Of a stretch of 59,405 nucleotides of DNA, positions 34,924-43,423 are shown piece by piece. A model generated the notes under the pieces. It searched no databases. It was not told where the DNA came from and worked only from the letters and a program-made list of their open reading frames with translations. Numbering within the stretch: position 1 is the first letter of the stretch; each line of letters begins with the position of its first letter. The position numbers and the translations under genes are program-made. The DNA comes from Candidatus Omnitrophota bacterium (GTDB lineage Bacteria; Omnitrophota; Gorgyraeia; Pluralincolimonadales; Pluralincolimonadaceae): assembly GCA_030695925.1 (NCBI GenBank), contig JAUYOH010000140.1, positions 1 through 59,405 of the forward strand, written 5' to 3'.

Positions 34924-35883
34924 ATGAACGGCACCGGTTTAGATTTCGAAAAACCCATTCTTGAGCTGGAACGCAAGATAGAGGAACTGAAGAAATTCAC
35001 TTCCTCCGAGAAGATAGACCTTTCCTCAGAGATCAAGAAACTCGACGATAAATTAGAGAAAGTCAAACGCGAGGTCTTTGAGAACCTCACGCCCTGGCAG
35101 CGGGTGCAGATAGCGCGACATCCTAAGCGCCCCTATACCTTGGATTATATAAGTTTAATAATGACGGATTTCGCGGAGATTCACGGCGACAGGGTGTTTG
35201 GCGACGACCGCGCTTTGCTCTGCGGCTTCGCCAAGATCGACGGCGAGAAGATTATAGTAATGGGGCATCAGAAAGGGCGAGATACCAAAGAAAATCTGAT
35301 GCATAATTTCGGCTCCGCTCATCCCGAAGGATACAGGAAGGCAATAAGGGTGATGAAATTGGGAGAGAAATTCAAACTCCCCATAATAGTCTTCATAGAT
35401 ACGCCCGGCGCCTATCCGGGTATCGGCGCCGAGGAGAGAGGACAGGCCGAGGCGATAGCCTATAATCTGAGGGAGATGGCAAGACTGAAGGTGCCGATAA
35501 TAATCTTTGTGATAGGAGAGGGCGGTTCCGGGGGCGCCTTGGGTATCGGCGTCGGCGACAGGATATGCGTTTTATCGAACGCCTATTATTCAGTGATATC
35601 CCCCGAAGGTTGCGCGGCGATATTATGGAAAGACAGGACCAGAGCTCCTGACGCGGCGAAAGCCCTGAAACTTACCGCGCAGGACCTCCTCGATCTGGGT
35701 TTAATAGACGAGATCATAGTCGAGCCGTTAGGCGGCGCGCACCGGGATCCTCAGACGATGGCGCAGGCGATAAAGGCATCCGCAATGAAATATTTAAAGG
35801 AACTCTCCGCGATCGCGCCGGATAAGTTAATAGAGGCAAGGTACGGGAAATACCGAAAGATCGGAGCCTTCTCAGCAGAATGA
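34924..35883 (+). CDS. accA: Acetyl-CoA carboxylase carboxyltransferase subunit alpha
   Basis: 319 residues. [60 protein letters not shown] and the [12 protein letters not shown] motif are all typical. Transfers carboxybiotin CO2 to acetyl-CoA for fatty-acid synthesis. accD and the biotin subunits are not in the window. Its stop overlaps the kinase gene downstream (ATGA), so lipid synthesis and the following envelope operon may share a transcript. Confidence 0.96.
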   Translation: MNGTGLDFEKPILELERKIEELKKFTSSEKIDLSSEIKKLDDKLEKVKREVFENLTPWQRVQIARHPKRPYTLDYISLIMTDFAEIHGDRVFGDDRALLCGFAKIDGEKIIVMGHQKGRDTKENLMHNFGSAHPEGYRKAIRVMKLGEKFKLPIIVFIDTPGAYPGIGAEERGQAEAIAYNLREMARLKVPIIIFVIGEGGSGGALGIGVGDRICVLSNAYYSVISPEGCAAILWKDRTRAPDAAKALKLTAQDLLDLGLIDEIIVEPLGGAHRDPQTMAQAIKASAMKYLKELSAIAPDKLIEARYGKYRKIGAFSAE

Positions 35884-36308
35884 CAGATCCTAAATTCGAG
35901 ATACCAAGCGACCCCAGATATATAAAGGAGGCATCCACCAGAGTATTGGATTCCATCAAGGACTTGGGACTGGATAAGGATATTATCTTTGATATACGAC
36001 TCTGCCTTGAAGAGGCGATTATAAATGCCATCAAGTACGGCAACAAGTGCAATAAGGACCTGCCTGTTTATATAAGTTATTCCTTTGGGGACGGCAGGCT
36101 TGAGATAGTCATACGGGATCAGGGAAAGGGTTTCGGTCACGCCAATATCCCCGACCCGCGGTCGAATAGTAATATCTTAAAACACGGCGGGCGCGGACTA
36201 TTCTTGATCCGCAACCTTATGGACGAAGTCAAATTTAATGATAGCGGAAACGAGATAAAAATGGTAAAATTCTTAAATGGAGGAAAAACACATGGTGGTA
36301 AAGGATAA
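35880..36308 (+). CDS. RsbW/SpoIIAB-like serine kinase (HATPase anti-sigma type)
   Basis: 142 residues. GHKL ATPase with N box [13 protein letters not shown]1 DQGKGF and G2 [15 protein letters not shown], as in RsbW-type kinases that bind and phosphorylate STAS proteins. The gene ends inside the STAS gene (17-base overlap from ATG 36292), so the two are translationally coupled. The client could be a sigma factor or, by position, the downstream Mla machinery. No sigma factor gene is adjacent. Confidence 0.88.
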   Translation: MTDPKFEIPSDPRYIKEASTRVLDSIKDLGLDKDIIFDIRLCLEEAIINAIKYGNKCNKDLPVYISYSFGDGRLEIVIRDQGKGFGHANIPDPRSNSNILKHGGRGLFLIRNLMDEVKFNDSGNEIKMVKFLNGGKTHGGKG

Positions 36309-36624
36309 GAAGGTCGGCGAGGTAGTGGTTTTGACCGTGGACGGCGAGATAAATTTCAACTCATCGCCGGATTTCAGGAAAGCCTTCTTGAAGGTGCTTG
36401 ATTCCAAATCGCAAAGAGTGATCGTGAACTTAACCAACGTCGCTTATGTAGATTCATCGGGGCTGGCTACTTTGGTGGAGGCGCATCAGAAGATAAAGAA
36501 TTCGGGCGGAAGGCTTAGGCTTACGAACTTGACCGGTAAAGTAAAGAGCCTCTTTGAGATAACCAAGCTCGAGAAACTCTTCGAGATCTTTCCGACTGAA
36601 GAAGAAGCCTTAAAGATGTTTTAA
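36292..36624 (+). CDS. STAS-domain protein (anti-sigma antagonist or MlaB-like)
   Basis: 110 residues from ATG 36292, 8 bases after GGAGG; the earlier ATG 36277 overlaps that Shine-Dalgarno. Full STAS domain with the phosphorylation motif VDSSGLATLVEA (Ser55/Ser56), as in RsbV/SpoIIAA. It sits between an RsbW-like kinase and mlaE. In Mla systems the subunit MlaB is itself a small STAS protein, so this gene could be either the partner-switch antagonist, MlaB, or both. Confidence 0.9.
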   Translation: MVVKDKKVGEVVVLTVDGEINFNSSPDFRKAFLKVLDSKSQRVIVNLTNVAYVDSSGLATLVEAHQKIKNSGGRLRLTNLTGKVKSLFEITKLEKLFEIFPTEEEALKMF

Positions 36625-36645
36625 CAATCCTTAAAGGTATTGCGT

Positions 36646-37440
36646 ATGAATATATTTGAAGTTATAGGCGGGGCTACTTTAAGAGGGGGCACGGCCATCT
36701 GGGATGTGATGGCCTTATTTTTTAAGACGCTATATTGGCTTTTTTTCGCTCCCTTCAAGGGCAAGTTTATTGGCAGGCGTTATATATTTGAGCAGATGGT
36801 CTTCGCGGGGCTGCAGTCCGTCTTTATAGTCTTCTTCGTTACGTTCTTCATCGGTATCGTCCTGGCTATGCAAGGCGCCTATCAGCTGGACAAACTGGGT
36901 GCCGTCAGGTTTGTCGCGAGCCTTATAAGCGTCTCGATCTCAAGAGAGATCGGCCCGGTCTTGGTAGCGCTGGTCGTTGCCGGCAGGGTGGGGGCCGCGA
37001 TAGCCGCCGAGCTCGGGACGATGAAGGTCACCGAGCAGATAGAGGCGCTTGATACGATGGCCTTGAACCCGATAAGGTTTTTGGTAGTGCCGAGATTCCT
37101 CGCACTTTTATTGATGCTTCCGGCGCTTACAATCATAGGCGATGTGGCAGGGATGTTCGGAGGCTTTGTCGTCGGCGTATTTAACCTTAACATATCGCCG
37201 AACCTTTATATAAGCACTAATTTTCAATTCTTGGTAATGAAAGATGTCATGACGGGTTTATTCAAGAGTTTTGTCTTCGCCATGATAATCGCGATGATAA
37301 GCTGTTATTATGGCCTAAACACCTCGGGTGGAGCCGAGGGGGTGGGGCGGTCGACCACCTTAAGCGTCGTAAGCAGTTTTATCCTGATCATCCTGGCCGA
37401 TGCGATATTGACCGGAATATTCTATTTTTCGAGCGTATAA
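36646..37440 (+). CDS. mlaE: Mla-type lipid ABC transporter permease
   Basis: 264 residues from ATG 36646 (the TTG at 36640 is too close to AAAGG). The MlaE/YrbE permease family is shown by FVTFFIGIVLAMQGAYQL, SISREIGPVLVALVVAGRVGA and the invariant AAELGTMKVTEQIEAL. About five transmembrane helices. It moves glycerophospholipids across the inner membrane with MlaF and the MCE protein MlaD. 21 bases after the STAS gene, and 3 bases before mlaF. Confidence 0.95.
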   Translation: MNIFEVIGGATLRGGTAIWDVMALFFKTLYWLFFAPFKGKFIGRRYIFEQMVFAGLQSVFIVFFVTFFIGIVLAMQGAYQLDKLGAVRFVASLISVSISREIGPVLVALVVAGRVGAAIAAELGTMKVTEQIEALDTMALNPIRFLVVPRFLALLLMLPALTIIGDVAGMFGGFVVGVFNLNISPNLYISTNFQFLVMKDVMTGLFKSFVFAMIIAMISCYYGLNTSGGAEGVGRSTTLSVVSSFILIILADAILTGIFYFSSV

Positions 37441-37443
37441 AAA

Positions 37444-38247
37444 ATGGCTGAAAAAAAAGAAGTAGTGATAAAAATAGAAAATCTTGTGAAGGAATTCGGC
37501 GGCCGCAGGGTCTTAGACGGCATAAACCTCGAGATCTATAAAGGCGAGAGTTTCGTCATAATGGGCGGCTCGGGCTGCGGGAAATCAACGATCCTGCGCC
37601 ACATCATCGGCGGCCTTCGCCCCGATGCGGGAAAGGTCTATCTTTTCGGAGAGGATATAAGTACCGCCGGCGAGGACAAGATGGATGGGTTCAAGAAACG
37701 ATTCGGCATGCTTTTCCAGTCCTCGGCGCTTTTTGATTCGCTTACGGTCGAGGAGAACATAAGCCTGCCGCTAAGAGAACACACCAAGCTGGACGAACAT
37801 ATAATAAAGATAATGGTCAAGATGAAGCTTGAGCTGGTCGGCCTGCACGGTTTTGGTCATCTTTACCCCTCACAATTATCGGGCGGGATGAAGAAGCGCG
37901 TAGGCCTCGCCCGCGCCATAGCGTTGGACCCCGAGATAATCTTTTATGACGAGCCTTCCGCCGGCCTGGATCCGGTCGTGACGGCGGTCATAGATAAGCT
38001 TATAGTTGATTTAAGCGAGAAGCTTTCCATAACCTCGGTTATCGTCACCCACGACATGAGTTCCGTCTTCAGGATAGCCGACAGGATAGCGATGCTTCAT
38101 AAGGGAAAAGTACTGGAGATAGGGACAAAAGAGGAAATACAAAATTCCACAAACGAATACGTAAAACAATTCATTACCGGCAGCCCGGACGGGCCGATAG
38201 CGTTCTTTAAGCCGGACGATAATTATTTACAGGAATTGACAAAATAA
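37444..38247 (+). CDS. mlaF: Mla-type lipid ABC transporter ATP-binding protein
   Basis: 267 residues. Walker A GGSGCGKSTILRHI, Q-loop GMLFQSSALFDSL, ABC signature LSGGMKKRVGLARAIA, Walker B IIFYDEPSAGLDPV and the H-loop VTHDMSSVF. The ALFDSLTVEENI pattern is characteristic of MlaF ATPases. Energises lipid transport by MlaE. It lies in the mlaE-mlaF-mlaD run. Confidence 0.95.
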   Translation: MAEKKEVVIKIENLVKEFGGRRVLDGINLEIYKGESFVIMGGSGCGKSTILRHIIGGLRPDAGKVYLFGEDISTAGEDKMDGFKKRFGMLFQSSALFDSLTVEENISLPLREHTKLDEHIIKIMVKMKLELVGLHGFGHLYPSQLSGGMKKRVGLARAIALDPEIIFYDEPSAGLDPVVTAVIDKLIVDLSEKLSITSVIVTHDMSSVFRIADRIAMLHKGKVLEIGTKEEIQNSTNEYVKQFITGSPDGPIAFFKPDDNYLQELTK

Positions 38248-38265
38248 TAAAAAAGGAGTTAAGAC

Positions 38266-38922
38266 ATGGTAAGACTAACGAATGAGATAAAGACCGGGGT
38301 CGTGGTCGTTGTCGCGGCGCTGTTACTCTTGTTTCTCGTCTATAAAATAGGCGGCATAAAGACCGAGAAGGGCTACGAGGTAAAATGCACCTTTACTTAC
38401 GTAAGCGGCTTGGAGGAAAACGCGCCGGTTAAACTTGCCGGCGTTAAGATCGGAGAGGTAAAGAGCGTAGGCCACAGCTATGACGGGGATGAGACGAGGG
38501 TCCTGGTTACTTTAAAGCTGGACGAGAAGGCCCGGATAAGGGAGGATTCCAAGATAAGGATCAGCACGACCGGTTTGATAGGAGAGAAATATATCGAGAT
38601 CGCCGGCGGCTCAAAAGGCTCGCCGTTCATTAAGAAAGGCGCTATCCTCGTCGGCATCGACCCCTTCGAGATAGAAGAATTGATCGAGACGGGCAGGACG
38701 CTCGCGGCAAGGATCGATTCGGGCGTTCAGGATTTACAGAAATTGGTCGGCCACGCCGACGGCGTGCTCGTAGATAATAAAGACGACATAAGGGCAACGA
38801 TCGTTAATCTAAAGGACACCTCCGAGAATTTCAAAGAGTTCAGTGACGACATAAGACGTAATCCCTGGAAATTGATCATGAAGCAAAAAGAGGTCTCCAA
38901 GGCCGCGCCCAAGAAAAAATAA
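38266..38922 (+). CDS. mlaD: MCE-domain lipid transport protein
   Basis: 218 residues. One N-terminal transmembrane helix (VVVVAALLLLFLVYKI, about residues 12-28), then a single MCE domain: VSGLEENAPVKLAGVKIGEV, ISTTGLIGEKYIEI. The C-terminal part is helical and ends in a basic KKK tail. It forms a periplasmic ring that carries phospholipids between membranes. AAAAAGGAG precedes the ATG. Confidence 0.94.
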   Translation: MVRLTNEIKTGVVVVVAALLLLFLVYKIGGIKTEKGYEVKCTFTYVSGLEENAPVKLAGVKIGEVKSVGHSYDGDETRVLVTLKLDEKARIREDSKIRISTTGLIGEKYIEIAGGSKGSPFIKKGAILVGIDPFEIEELIETGRTLAARIDSGVQDLQKLVGHADGVLVDNKDDIRATIVNLKDTSENFKEFSDDIRRNPWKLIMKQKEVSKAAPKKK

Positions 38923-38932
38923 GGAGCCAAGG

Positions 38933-39775
38933 ATGCTAAAGGTCAAATATTTAATATTCGGGCTGTTTGCCGGTATTTTATTATTGAATTCCAATTTAGT
39001 CTCCGCTAAGGAACTGGTACGGGAAGCGAAAGTAATATTGGTAAAAGGAGACGTAAACATTCAGAAAGCCGGCAAGACTGACTGGGTCAAAGCGAAAGAA
39101 GGGATGATACTTACCGACGGCGATACCGCCAAGACAGCCAAGAGCGCGGTCATAGAGATAGCTTTTGATAGGGACAAGAAAAATATCGTCCGACTGGATG
39201 AAAATTCCACTGCCATATTACGCGGCAAGATGTTAAAACAGGTCGAATTGCCTCGTGGGAAGATCCGCTTTGTGGTAAAGAGCCTGAAGAAGGATTCATC
39301 CTTTGAGATAAAGACACCTACGGTGGTGGCAGGAGCCAGGGGAAGCGGTGGAGATGTCATCGCCAGAGAAAATGAGGATACTGTCAGGGCCCAAGAAGAC
39401 GAGTTGTTCGTTCAGTCGTTTGACGAACAGGGAAATATGATCCAGGAGATATCTTTGACAGAGGGGATGGAGGTTAATATCGAGCGATTCGAGGCCCCGG
39501 GCGAAATAATGGAAATTACGGGTGCCGACAGAGGCGATTGGGGTTCCTGGAAAGAGGACTTGGGCGGCCGCATAGAAGAAAGTATCAAGGAGGAGCAGCC
39601 GGCGCCCACACAGGAAAATATCAGTCAAGTAGAATCGATCCAACAGGAGACCGTTCAGAAACAAGGCGAATATAAACAAGACATAATTCAGCAAGATGAT
39701 ACCCAGAGGATCGAGACAGCCGTGGAGGAAGAGACGCCTAAAACAACGGGAAGCACATATCCAAACGGTTATTAA
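38933..39775 (+). CDS. FecR-domain exported protein
   Basis: 280 residues. Signal peptide FGLFAGILLLNSNLVSA (cleavage near 24). A FecR domain follows: GDVNIQKAGKTDWVKAKEGM, ILTDGDTAKTAKSAV, then VRLDENSTA and FEIKTPTVVAGARGS. The last about 70 residues are Gln/Glu-rich and low in complexity (QPAPTQENISQVES; QQETVQKQGEYKQD), probably disordered. Not next to an iron-uptake sigma factor. It is followed by a beta-barrel protein and a CHASE2 phosphatase, a trio that suggests envelope sensing. Confidence 0.9.
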   Translation: MLKVKYLIFGLFAGILLLNSNLVSAKELVREAKVILVKGDVNIQKAGKTDWVKAKEGMILTDGDTAKTAKSAVIEIAFDRDKKNIVRLDENSTAILRGKMLKQVELPRGKIRFVVKSLKKDSSFEIKTPTVVAGARGSGGDVIARENEDTVRAQEDELFVQSFDEQGNMIQEISLTEGMEVNIERFEAPGEIMEITGADRGDWGSWKEDLGGRIEESIKEEQPAPTQENISQVESIQQETVQKQGEYKQDIIQQDDTQRIETAVEEETPKTTGSTYPNGY

Positions 39776-39799
39776 AAAATGCCCGGAGGAAAAGTCGAG

Positions 39800-40834
39800 A
39801 TGAGAAAATGCCCTCTCATATTAGGAGTTTTATATTTAGTGGTTTTTTTCAGTCTTCAAGTTAAGGCCGCGGATTTTACCGAAGAGCAGACGACACAGAA
39901 GGATTTAGGTAAAGCAGAAGAAAAGGCATATAAAAAGGTAGAGACTATCAGGGAAGGCGGGAAGCATAAGACTAAATTTTTCGCTTCCGCTCTTCAGGGG
40001 TATGACAATAATGTATTCTTGGACTCCCGCAGGAAGGCGGATACCTTTTCCGAAGGCATATTGGACGCAAGAGCCGAATATTCTCTCAGCGGAAGATGGA
40101 AAGTCTTCGGCGGCGCCTCCGTACATGATATAACTTATTGGGAAGCGACAGATGCCAACCTTGTGGATACGGATTTAAGGTTTGGTTTTGAGGGAAAGCT
40201 TCCCGGAAACGTCACATTGACCCTCTTTAACAATCCGGAGATAGTAGCGTACCCCTATTATGGCGACGGCACCTATTTTGGGGATAAGACGGGACTGGAA
40301 TTAAAGCAGAGGCTGCCCCGTAACCTTTTTCATTCCTTCGGGTACGAATATTTTTATAAGCGTTACACCAACCAAAAAGCGCACCTTGGCTGGGGCGGCA
40401 GATCAGATGATAAGAGGATAGATAACAGGAATACCTTTGACTACGAATTCGGCGTGTATCTTAAAAAAGCTATGCTTAAGCTATCGAGCGAATATTTCGT
40501 GAACGACTCTAACGACAGGTTCCGCGATTATTACGATTACCAAAACATAAGGCTTGGCGCGTCTATGATATATTTGCTCACCAATAAGATGAGCGCGTAT
40601 CTGGCATATAATAAGTTGTATAAAACCTATAAAAATAGGACCATTCCTACCTCTGCCGATCATACAGTACGGGAGAACGACCATGGTTTTACGGCTATAG
40701 CGGCGCTATATTATGATATATACAAGAATGCGACCATGGCTTTGAGTTACGCGTACAGGCAGAATAAGTCGAACTACGCAGCTCAAAAGTATTCAGGTTC
40801 CATCACGACTTTAGGCCTGCATTATAGGTTTTAA
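39800..40834 (+). CDS. Predicted outer-membrane beta-barrel protein
   Basis: 344 residues from ATG 39800, 10 bases after GGAGG; the ATG at 39779 overlaps that Shine-Dalgarno. Signal peptide LILGVLYLVVFFSLQVKA. The mature protein has a Lys/Glu-rich N-terminal helix, then many alternating aromatic beta strands (TKFFASALQGYDNNVF, FDYEFGVYLKKAMLKLS, AALYYDIYKNATMALSYAYR). It ends in phenylalanine (LGLHYRF), the usual outer-membrane insertion signal. Specific family not identified. Supports a diderm envelope. Confidence 0.85.
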   Translation: MRKCPLILGVLYLVVFFSLQVKAADFTEEQTTQKDLGKAEEKAYKKVETIREGGKHKTKFFASALQGYDNNVFLDSRRKADTFSEGILDARAEYSLSGRWKVFGGASVHDITYWEATDANLVDTDLRFGFEGKLPGNVTLTLFNNPEIVAYPYYGDGTYFGDKTGLELKQRLPRNLFHSFGYEYFYKRYTNQKAHLGWGGRSDDKRIDNRNTFDYEFGVYLKKAMLKLSSEYFVNDSNDRFRDYYDYQNIRLGASMIYLLTNKMSAYLAYNKLYKTYKNRTIPTSADHTVRENDHGFTAIAALYYDIYKNATMALSYAYRQNKSNYAAQKYSGSITTLGLHYRF

Positions 40835-40846
40835 GGGCCCGGTCCC

Positions 40847-42718
40847 ATGCCTAAGGATAAGCTTCTTAAATACGCAGCATATCTTATAGGCATTTTTATT
40901 TTATCCTCATTTTCTTTTTTCAGGGCTTTCGAGACTTACGAGCTCCAGACCCTCGACCTACGATTCAAATTAAGGCTTCCCTTAACAGTAAGCCCGGATA
41001 TAGTGATAATCGAGATTAACGAAGACACGATAAAGGAATTCGGTAGATGGCCTTTCAGCCGCGAGTACCATGCCTATCTGATAGACAGTCTGCGCCAGTT
41101 GGGCGCAAGAGCGATCGTCTTTGATATCCTCTTTGGCGAAGCCAGTCCACAGGATCAAGAATTAATAGAGGCAACCGAGAACGCAAAAGGCTTGGTATAT
41201 TATCCGATTGCTTTTAAGGATGAGGGCAAAGGGAGCAAGTCTTTATTGAAGTCGTCGGAAGTAGAAGTCGCTCTGATAAAGGGCTTAACGAGATCGGCCA
41301 AGGGCGTAGGATTTATAAATGCCGTCGCGGACATAGATGGTAAGATCAGAAGAGTTCCTTTAACCATAGACTGCAAAGGCAAGAAGTATTACCACCTGAC
41401 ATATCTCGTCGCGAAGGACTATCTGGGAAAAGAGACCGTGAAAGTGCCGCTGGGCGATGACGGGATGACCTTGATTAATTATCCGGGAAAGTGGATTAAG
41501 ACCTTCAAGCATTATTCCTTTGCCGATGTCCTGATCTCCTTTAAAGAAACTGTTGAAGGCGAAAAGAGCATAATAAACGTCACTGATTTTTATAATAAAG
41601 TATGCTTTATAGGACAGACAGAGGTCGGCGGCCACGATTTAAAACCGAATCCGCTCGAACCTGCTTACCCTATGGTTGGTGTCCATGCCAGCCTATTTAA
41701 TTCAATAATACAGAATAAATTCCTGGTAAGGGCAGACAAAGTCGTCAATCTGATCCTTATTTTTGCGCTTTGTCTGGTCATAGCTTTGGTCGCAAATAAG
41801 GCTAGACCGGTGGCAGGGTTAGGTATCTCAGCGGCGGTCATATTTTCCTTTGCGCTTATAAGCTTTATCTTGTTTGTTTTATTCGGGTTATGGATAGATC
41901 TATTCTGTCCTCTTGTGCTTGCGGCAGCCGTATATTTGGGTGTTACCGTAAACAGATATCTTGTCGAGAAACGAAACCGGCTTTTGATGGAGAAAGAACT
42001 CTCGATCGCTAAGAATATCCAGGTGGCTTTCCTGCCGGCTTCGGTGCCGCAGATTGAAGGAATTGAGATAGTCGCGTCAATAGAGACCGCCAAGGCGATT
42101 GGCGGCGACCTTTATGATTTCACGGATGCGGTAGCAGGACAGAAGAAACTCGGCATAATGATAGGCGATGTCTCCGGTAAAGGAGTCCCCGCGGCGCTTT
42201 TTATGGCCAGGGCTATCGCGGATTTCAGGCATTTTGTCAATCCGGCGGACGCGCCGTCAAGGGTCCTTAGCGAGTTAAATAAGCAGATTGCCCTAAATTA
42301 TAAGACGGGGCTATTTGTCACGATGTTCTATATGATATATGACAGCGCAAACAAAAGCCTTACATTCTCTAACGGCGGGCACCTGCCCGCGATATGGCTT
42401 AAATCCGACGGGACGATAGAACTTTTAAAGACTGAAGGGATGCCATTGGGTCTTATCGATTCCGAGACTTATTCGGATGGCGTAATTAAGTTGAGTCCGG
42501 AGGATACTATCGTCCTCTATACAGACGGTGTTACCGAAGCCAGGAACAGCGAACAGGAAGAGTTCGGGGACGACCGGCTCAAGGACGCCGTATTTGAGAG
42601 CAGGGGCCTTTCCGCCGCGTCAATGGCCGATAACATAAAGAAACGGTTAAATAAATTCGTAGGTACCGTCCCCCAATATGACGACTGCACGTTTATCGTA
42701 TTTAAAATCAAAGAGTAA
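40847..42718 (+). CDS. CHASE2 sensor with SpoIIE-type PP2C phosphatase
   Basis: 623 residues. N-terminal helix (about 9-28), an extracytoplasmic CHASE2 domain (PDIVIIEINEDTIKEFGRWPF, to about 285), three transmembrane helices (about 290-365) and a C-terminal PPM phosphatase. Metal-binding aspartates are intact: AIGGDLYDF, GDVSGKGVPAALFMA, YTDGVTEARN, YDDCTFIVF. Such phosphatases dephosphorylate phospho-STAS proteins, and a STAS gene with its RsbW-like kinase lies 4 kb upstream in the same run. Signals from the periplasm could therefore set STAS phosphorylation. Confidence 0.94.
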   Translation: MPKDKLLKYAAYLIGIFILSSFSFFRAFETYELQTLDLRFKLRLPLTVSPDIVIIEINEDTIKEFGRWPFSREYHAYLIDSLRQLGARAIVFDILFGEASPQDQELIEATENAKGLVYYPIAFKDEGKGSKSLLKSSEVEVALIKGLTRSAKGVGFINAVADIDGKIRRVPLTIDCKGKKYYHLTYLVAKDYLGKETVKVPLGDDGMTLINYPGKWIKTFKHYSFADVLISFKETVEGEKSIINVTDFYNKVCFIGQTEVGGHDLKPNPLEPAYPMVGVHASLFNSIIQNKFLVRADKVVNLILIFALCLVIALVANKARPVAGLGISAAVIFSFALISFILFVLFGLWIDLFCPLVLAAAVYLGVTVNRYLVEKRNRLLMEKELSIAKNIQVAFLPASVPQIEGIEIVASIETAKAIGGDLYDFTDAVAGQKKLGIMIGDVSGKGVPAALFMARAIADFRHFVNPADAPSRVLSELNKQIALNYKTGLFVTMFYMIYDSANKSLTFSNGGHLPAIWLKSDGTIELLKTEGMPLGLIDSETYSDGVIKLSPEDTIVLYTDGVTEARNSEQEEFGDDRLKDAVFESRGLSAASMADNIKKRLNKFVGTVPQYDDCTFIVFKIKE

Positions 42719-42804
42719 TCCCCCTCAGCCAACCCTTTTAAATCAAAAAAATTAAATGAAAGAAAATTCATGGCATTTTCGTCTATTACCTTGAGAGAGG
42801 GGTG

Positions 42805-43068
42805 ATGGAGATGCTTGATTTTAGCGTGAAGAGACTTCACAGGTTTGACAAAGAGGGCTCCCTTAAGGCGATAGCCGACATAGCGATAGGGGAGGAATTT
42901 CTCGTTAAGGGCTTCTGTGTGGTCGAAGGAAAGAACGGCTTATTTATCTCGGAGCCGAGGCGGCCGGGAAACGACGGAAAATGGTACGGCATGGCCTGCT
43001 CGCTGACCGATGAGGTAAAGAAGGAGATAGAACGAGTCATTATGGAAGCCTTAGAGAGTGAGAAATAA
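42805..43068 (+). CDS. spoVG: SpoVG family RNA/DNA-binding regulator
   Basis: 87 residues from ATG 42805 (GTG 42802 and ATG 42811 are close alternatives). Conserved core VKRLHRFDKEGSLKAIADIAI, GFCVVEGKNGLFISEP and the helix EVKKEIERVIMEAL. SpoVG proteins bind RNA and DNA and act as global regulators in many non-sporulating bacteria; no sporulation is implied. AGAGAGGGG precedes the start. The 3' end overlaps yraN by 11 bases. Confidence 0.93.
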   Translation: MEMLDFSVKRLHRFDKEGSLKAIADIAIGEEFLVKGFCVVEGKNGLFISEPRRPGNDGKWYGMACSLTDEVKKEIERVIMEALESEK

Positions 43069-43420
43069 AGAGGTCGGGGACCTCGGCGAAAGACTGGCGG
43101 CAAAGTTTTTAAGGCGTGGCGGCTATACCATATTGGCCAGAAAATACCGCTGTAAGTTCGGGGAGATAGACATAGTCGCCAAGGACAGGAATACGCTGGT
43201 CTTCGTCGAGGTCCGTTCAAGATCGGATTCAGGATGTGGTCTTCCTTATGAGACAATTGATTACAAAAAGAGAGAGCATATTAAAAGGGTAGCCGCTGAA
43301 TTCCTGAAACGGTTTAATCTCTTTGATTACGATTGCAGGTTTGATTGCGTTTCGGTGCTGTTTGACGATAACTTTAAACCAAAACAAATAGAATTAATAA
43401 AAGACGCTTTCTGGAGTTAA
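43058..43420 (+). CDS. yraN: YraN/UPF0102 family endonuclease-like protein
   Basis: 120 residues from GTG 43058. GDLGERLAAKFLRRGGYTILARKYR and FGEIDIVAKD...LVFVEVRSR carry the restriction-endonuclease-like D...E-x-K-type acidic core of this family. Function not settled; often linked to DNA processing and next to comM, as here (3 bases apart). Confidence 0.93.
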   Translation: MRNKEVGDLGERLAAKFLRRGGYTILARKYRCKFGEIDIVAKDRNTLVFVEVRSRSDSGCGLPYETIDYKKREHIKRVAAEFLKRFNLFDYDCRFDCVSVLFDDNFKPKQIELIKDAFWS

Positions 43421-43423
43421 AAA

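Noticed and set aside
35880-36624. RsbW/STAS pair as sigma-factor control only
   Set aside because: No sigma factor gene is nearby; the position next to mlaE makes an Mla link at least as likely, so a sigma-only reading was not adopted.
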